Below are positions 63,743 through 64,000 of a DNA stretch of 64,000 nt, piece by piece. The position numbers and the translations under genes are program-made. Source of the DNA: Agromyces sp. Marseille-P2726 (lineage in GTDB: Bacteria > Actinomycetota > Actinomycetes > Actinomycetales > Microbacteriaceae); the NCBI RefSeq assembly GCF_902809835.1, contig NZ_CADDWM010000014.1, positions 372,001 through 436,000 of the forward strand. The letters run 5' to 3'. The notes below the pieces were generated by a model. It saw only the letters and a program-made list of their open reading frames with translations, was not told where the DNA came from and made no database searches. Positions within the stretch are counted from its first letter, which is position 1. Every line of letters starts with the position of its first letter.

Positions 63743-64000
63743 CTGACAACAAGAAGGAGAACGAGGTGGCTGCAGTGGCAGAGGCACCCGTGGAGACCGC
63801 CGCTTCGAGCGCGCCTCCCCAGAACGAGCCGCGCGAGGCCCGTCGTGGCAGCCGCGACCGTGGCCCGAGCCGCGACCGCGGTGGCCGTGACGCCGAGAAG
63901 AGCCAGTTCCTCGAGCGCGTCGTGACCATCAACCGTGTGTCGAAGGTCGTCAAGGGCGGCCGCCGATTCAGCTTCACGGCGCTCGTCGTCGTGGGCGACG
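63739..64000 (+). CDS. rpsE: 30S ribosomal protein S5 (partial, cut by window end)
   Basis: The frame reads [20 protein letters not shown], an Arg/Asp-rich linker, then [20 protein letters not shown] and [15 protein letters not shown], the N-terminal dsRNA-binding-like domain of S5; the rest lies beyond the window. Two starts are possible: a GTG at 63739 overlapping the rplR stop, and a GTG at 63766 with AAGGAG 6 nt upstream. The second has the better ribosome site; the first gives the usual GTGA coupling. The N-terminal extension of about 50 residues before the core is typical of actinobacteria. Confidence 0.95.
   Translation, partial: MTDNKKENEVAAVAEAPVETAASSAPPQNEPREARRGSRDRGPSRDRGGRDAEKSQFLERVVTINRVSKVVKGGRRFSFTALVVVGD

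Overview
The window is a contiguous piece of a high-GC actinobacterial chromosome. Gene content and order (rpoB-rpoC, then rpsL-rpsG-fusA-tuf, then the S10/spc ribosomal clusters), the sequences of RpoB, EF-Tu and the r-proteins, and many TANNNT boxes placed 6-7 nt before start codons all point to the family Microbacteriaceae. An Agromyces-like genus is my best guess, but I cannot prove the genus without a search. No tRNA, rRNA, CRISPR array, insertion sequence or prophage gene was seen.

Region 1 (1-13.8 kb, accessory/stress). A DevS/DosS-like GAF histidine kinase and its DevR/DosR-like regulator overlap by 4 bp. They are flanked by two tandem-domain universal stress proteins, and DevR-box-like palindromes lie in front of both stress genes. 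Then come a TM2 protein, a DinB-type polymerase, a GlsB-like membrane protein, an HTH-less LysR effector domain divergent from a DUF5997 gene, an esterase, a DUF4916 Nudix protein, a nucleoside hydrolase, a flavoprotein, a GNAT enzyme and an HtrA-like lipoprotein protease.

Region 2 (13.8-28 kb). A dense block of short palindromic repeats separates the protease from a DEAD-box helicase. It is followed by DUF1684 and SRPBCC genes, a coiled-coil protein, a ComB-like protein, a CGNR regulator, a SprT-like protein, a PQQ-type sugar dehydrogenase lipoprotein, the pxpABC 5-oxoprolinase operon, a Tat-exported GHL10 hydrolase, and two tandem spermidine-synthase-like paralogues separated by a 23-bp perfect inverted repeat.

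Region 3 (28-36 kb). rpoB and rpoC, both starting with TTG, have a good promoter in front and a strong terminator behind.

Region 4 (36-48.5 kb). A compact type VII secretion-like locus sits between rpoC and rpsL: an RDD-FHA membrane protein, an FHA-EssC/EccC-like ATPase, a WXG100-size protein without the WXG motif (with its own promoter and terminator), a small helical protein, a helical/transmembrane effector-like protein and three unknown genes. No EccB/D/E, mycosin, EsaA, EssA or EssB homologue is recognisable. This is the most likely place for under-described biology.

Region 5 (48.5-64 kb). The str operon carries a palindromic repeat between rpsG and fusA. An acyltransferase-3 and an OsmC gene follow, then a long-leader S10/spc cluster from rpsJ to the start of rpsE, cut by the window end. 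The spc part has no rpsN (S14) between rplE and rpsH; the 145-bp gap there holds overlapping hairpins instead.
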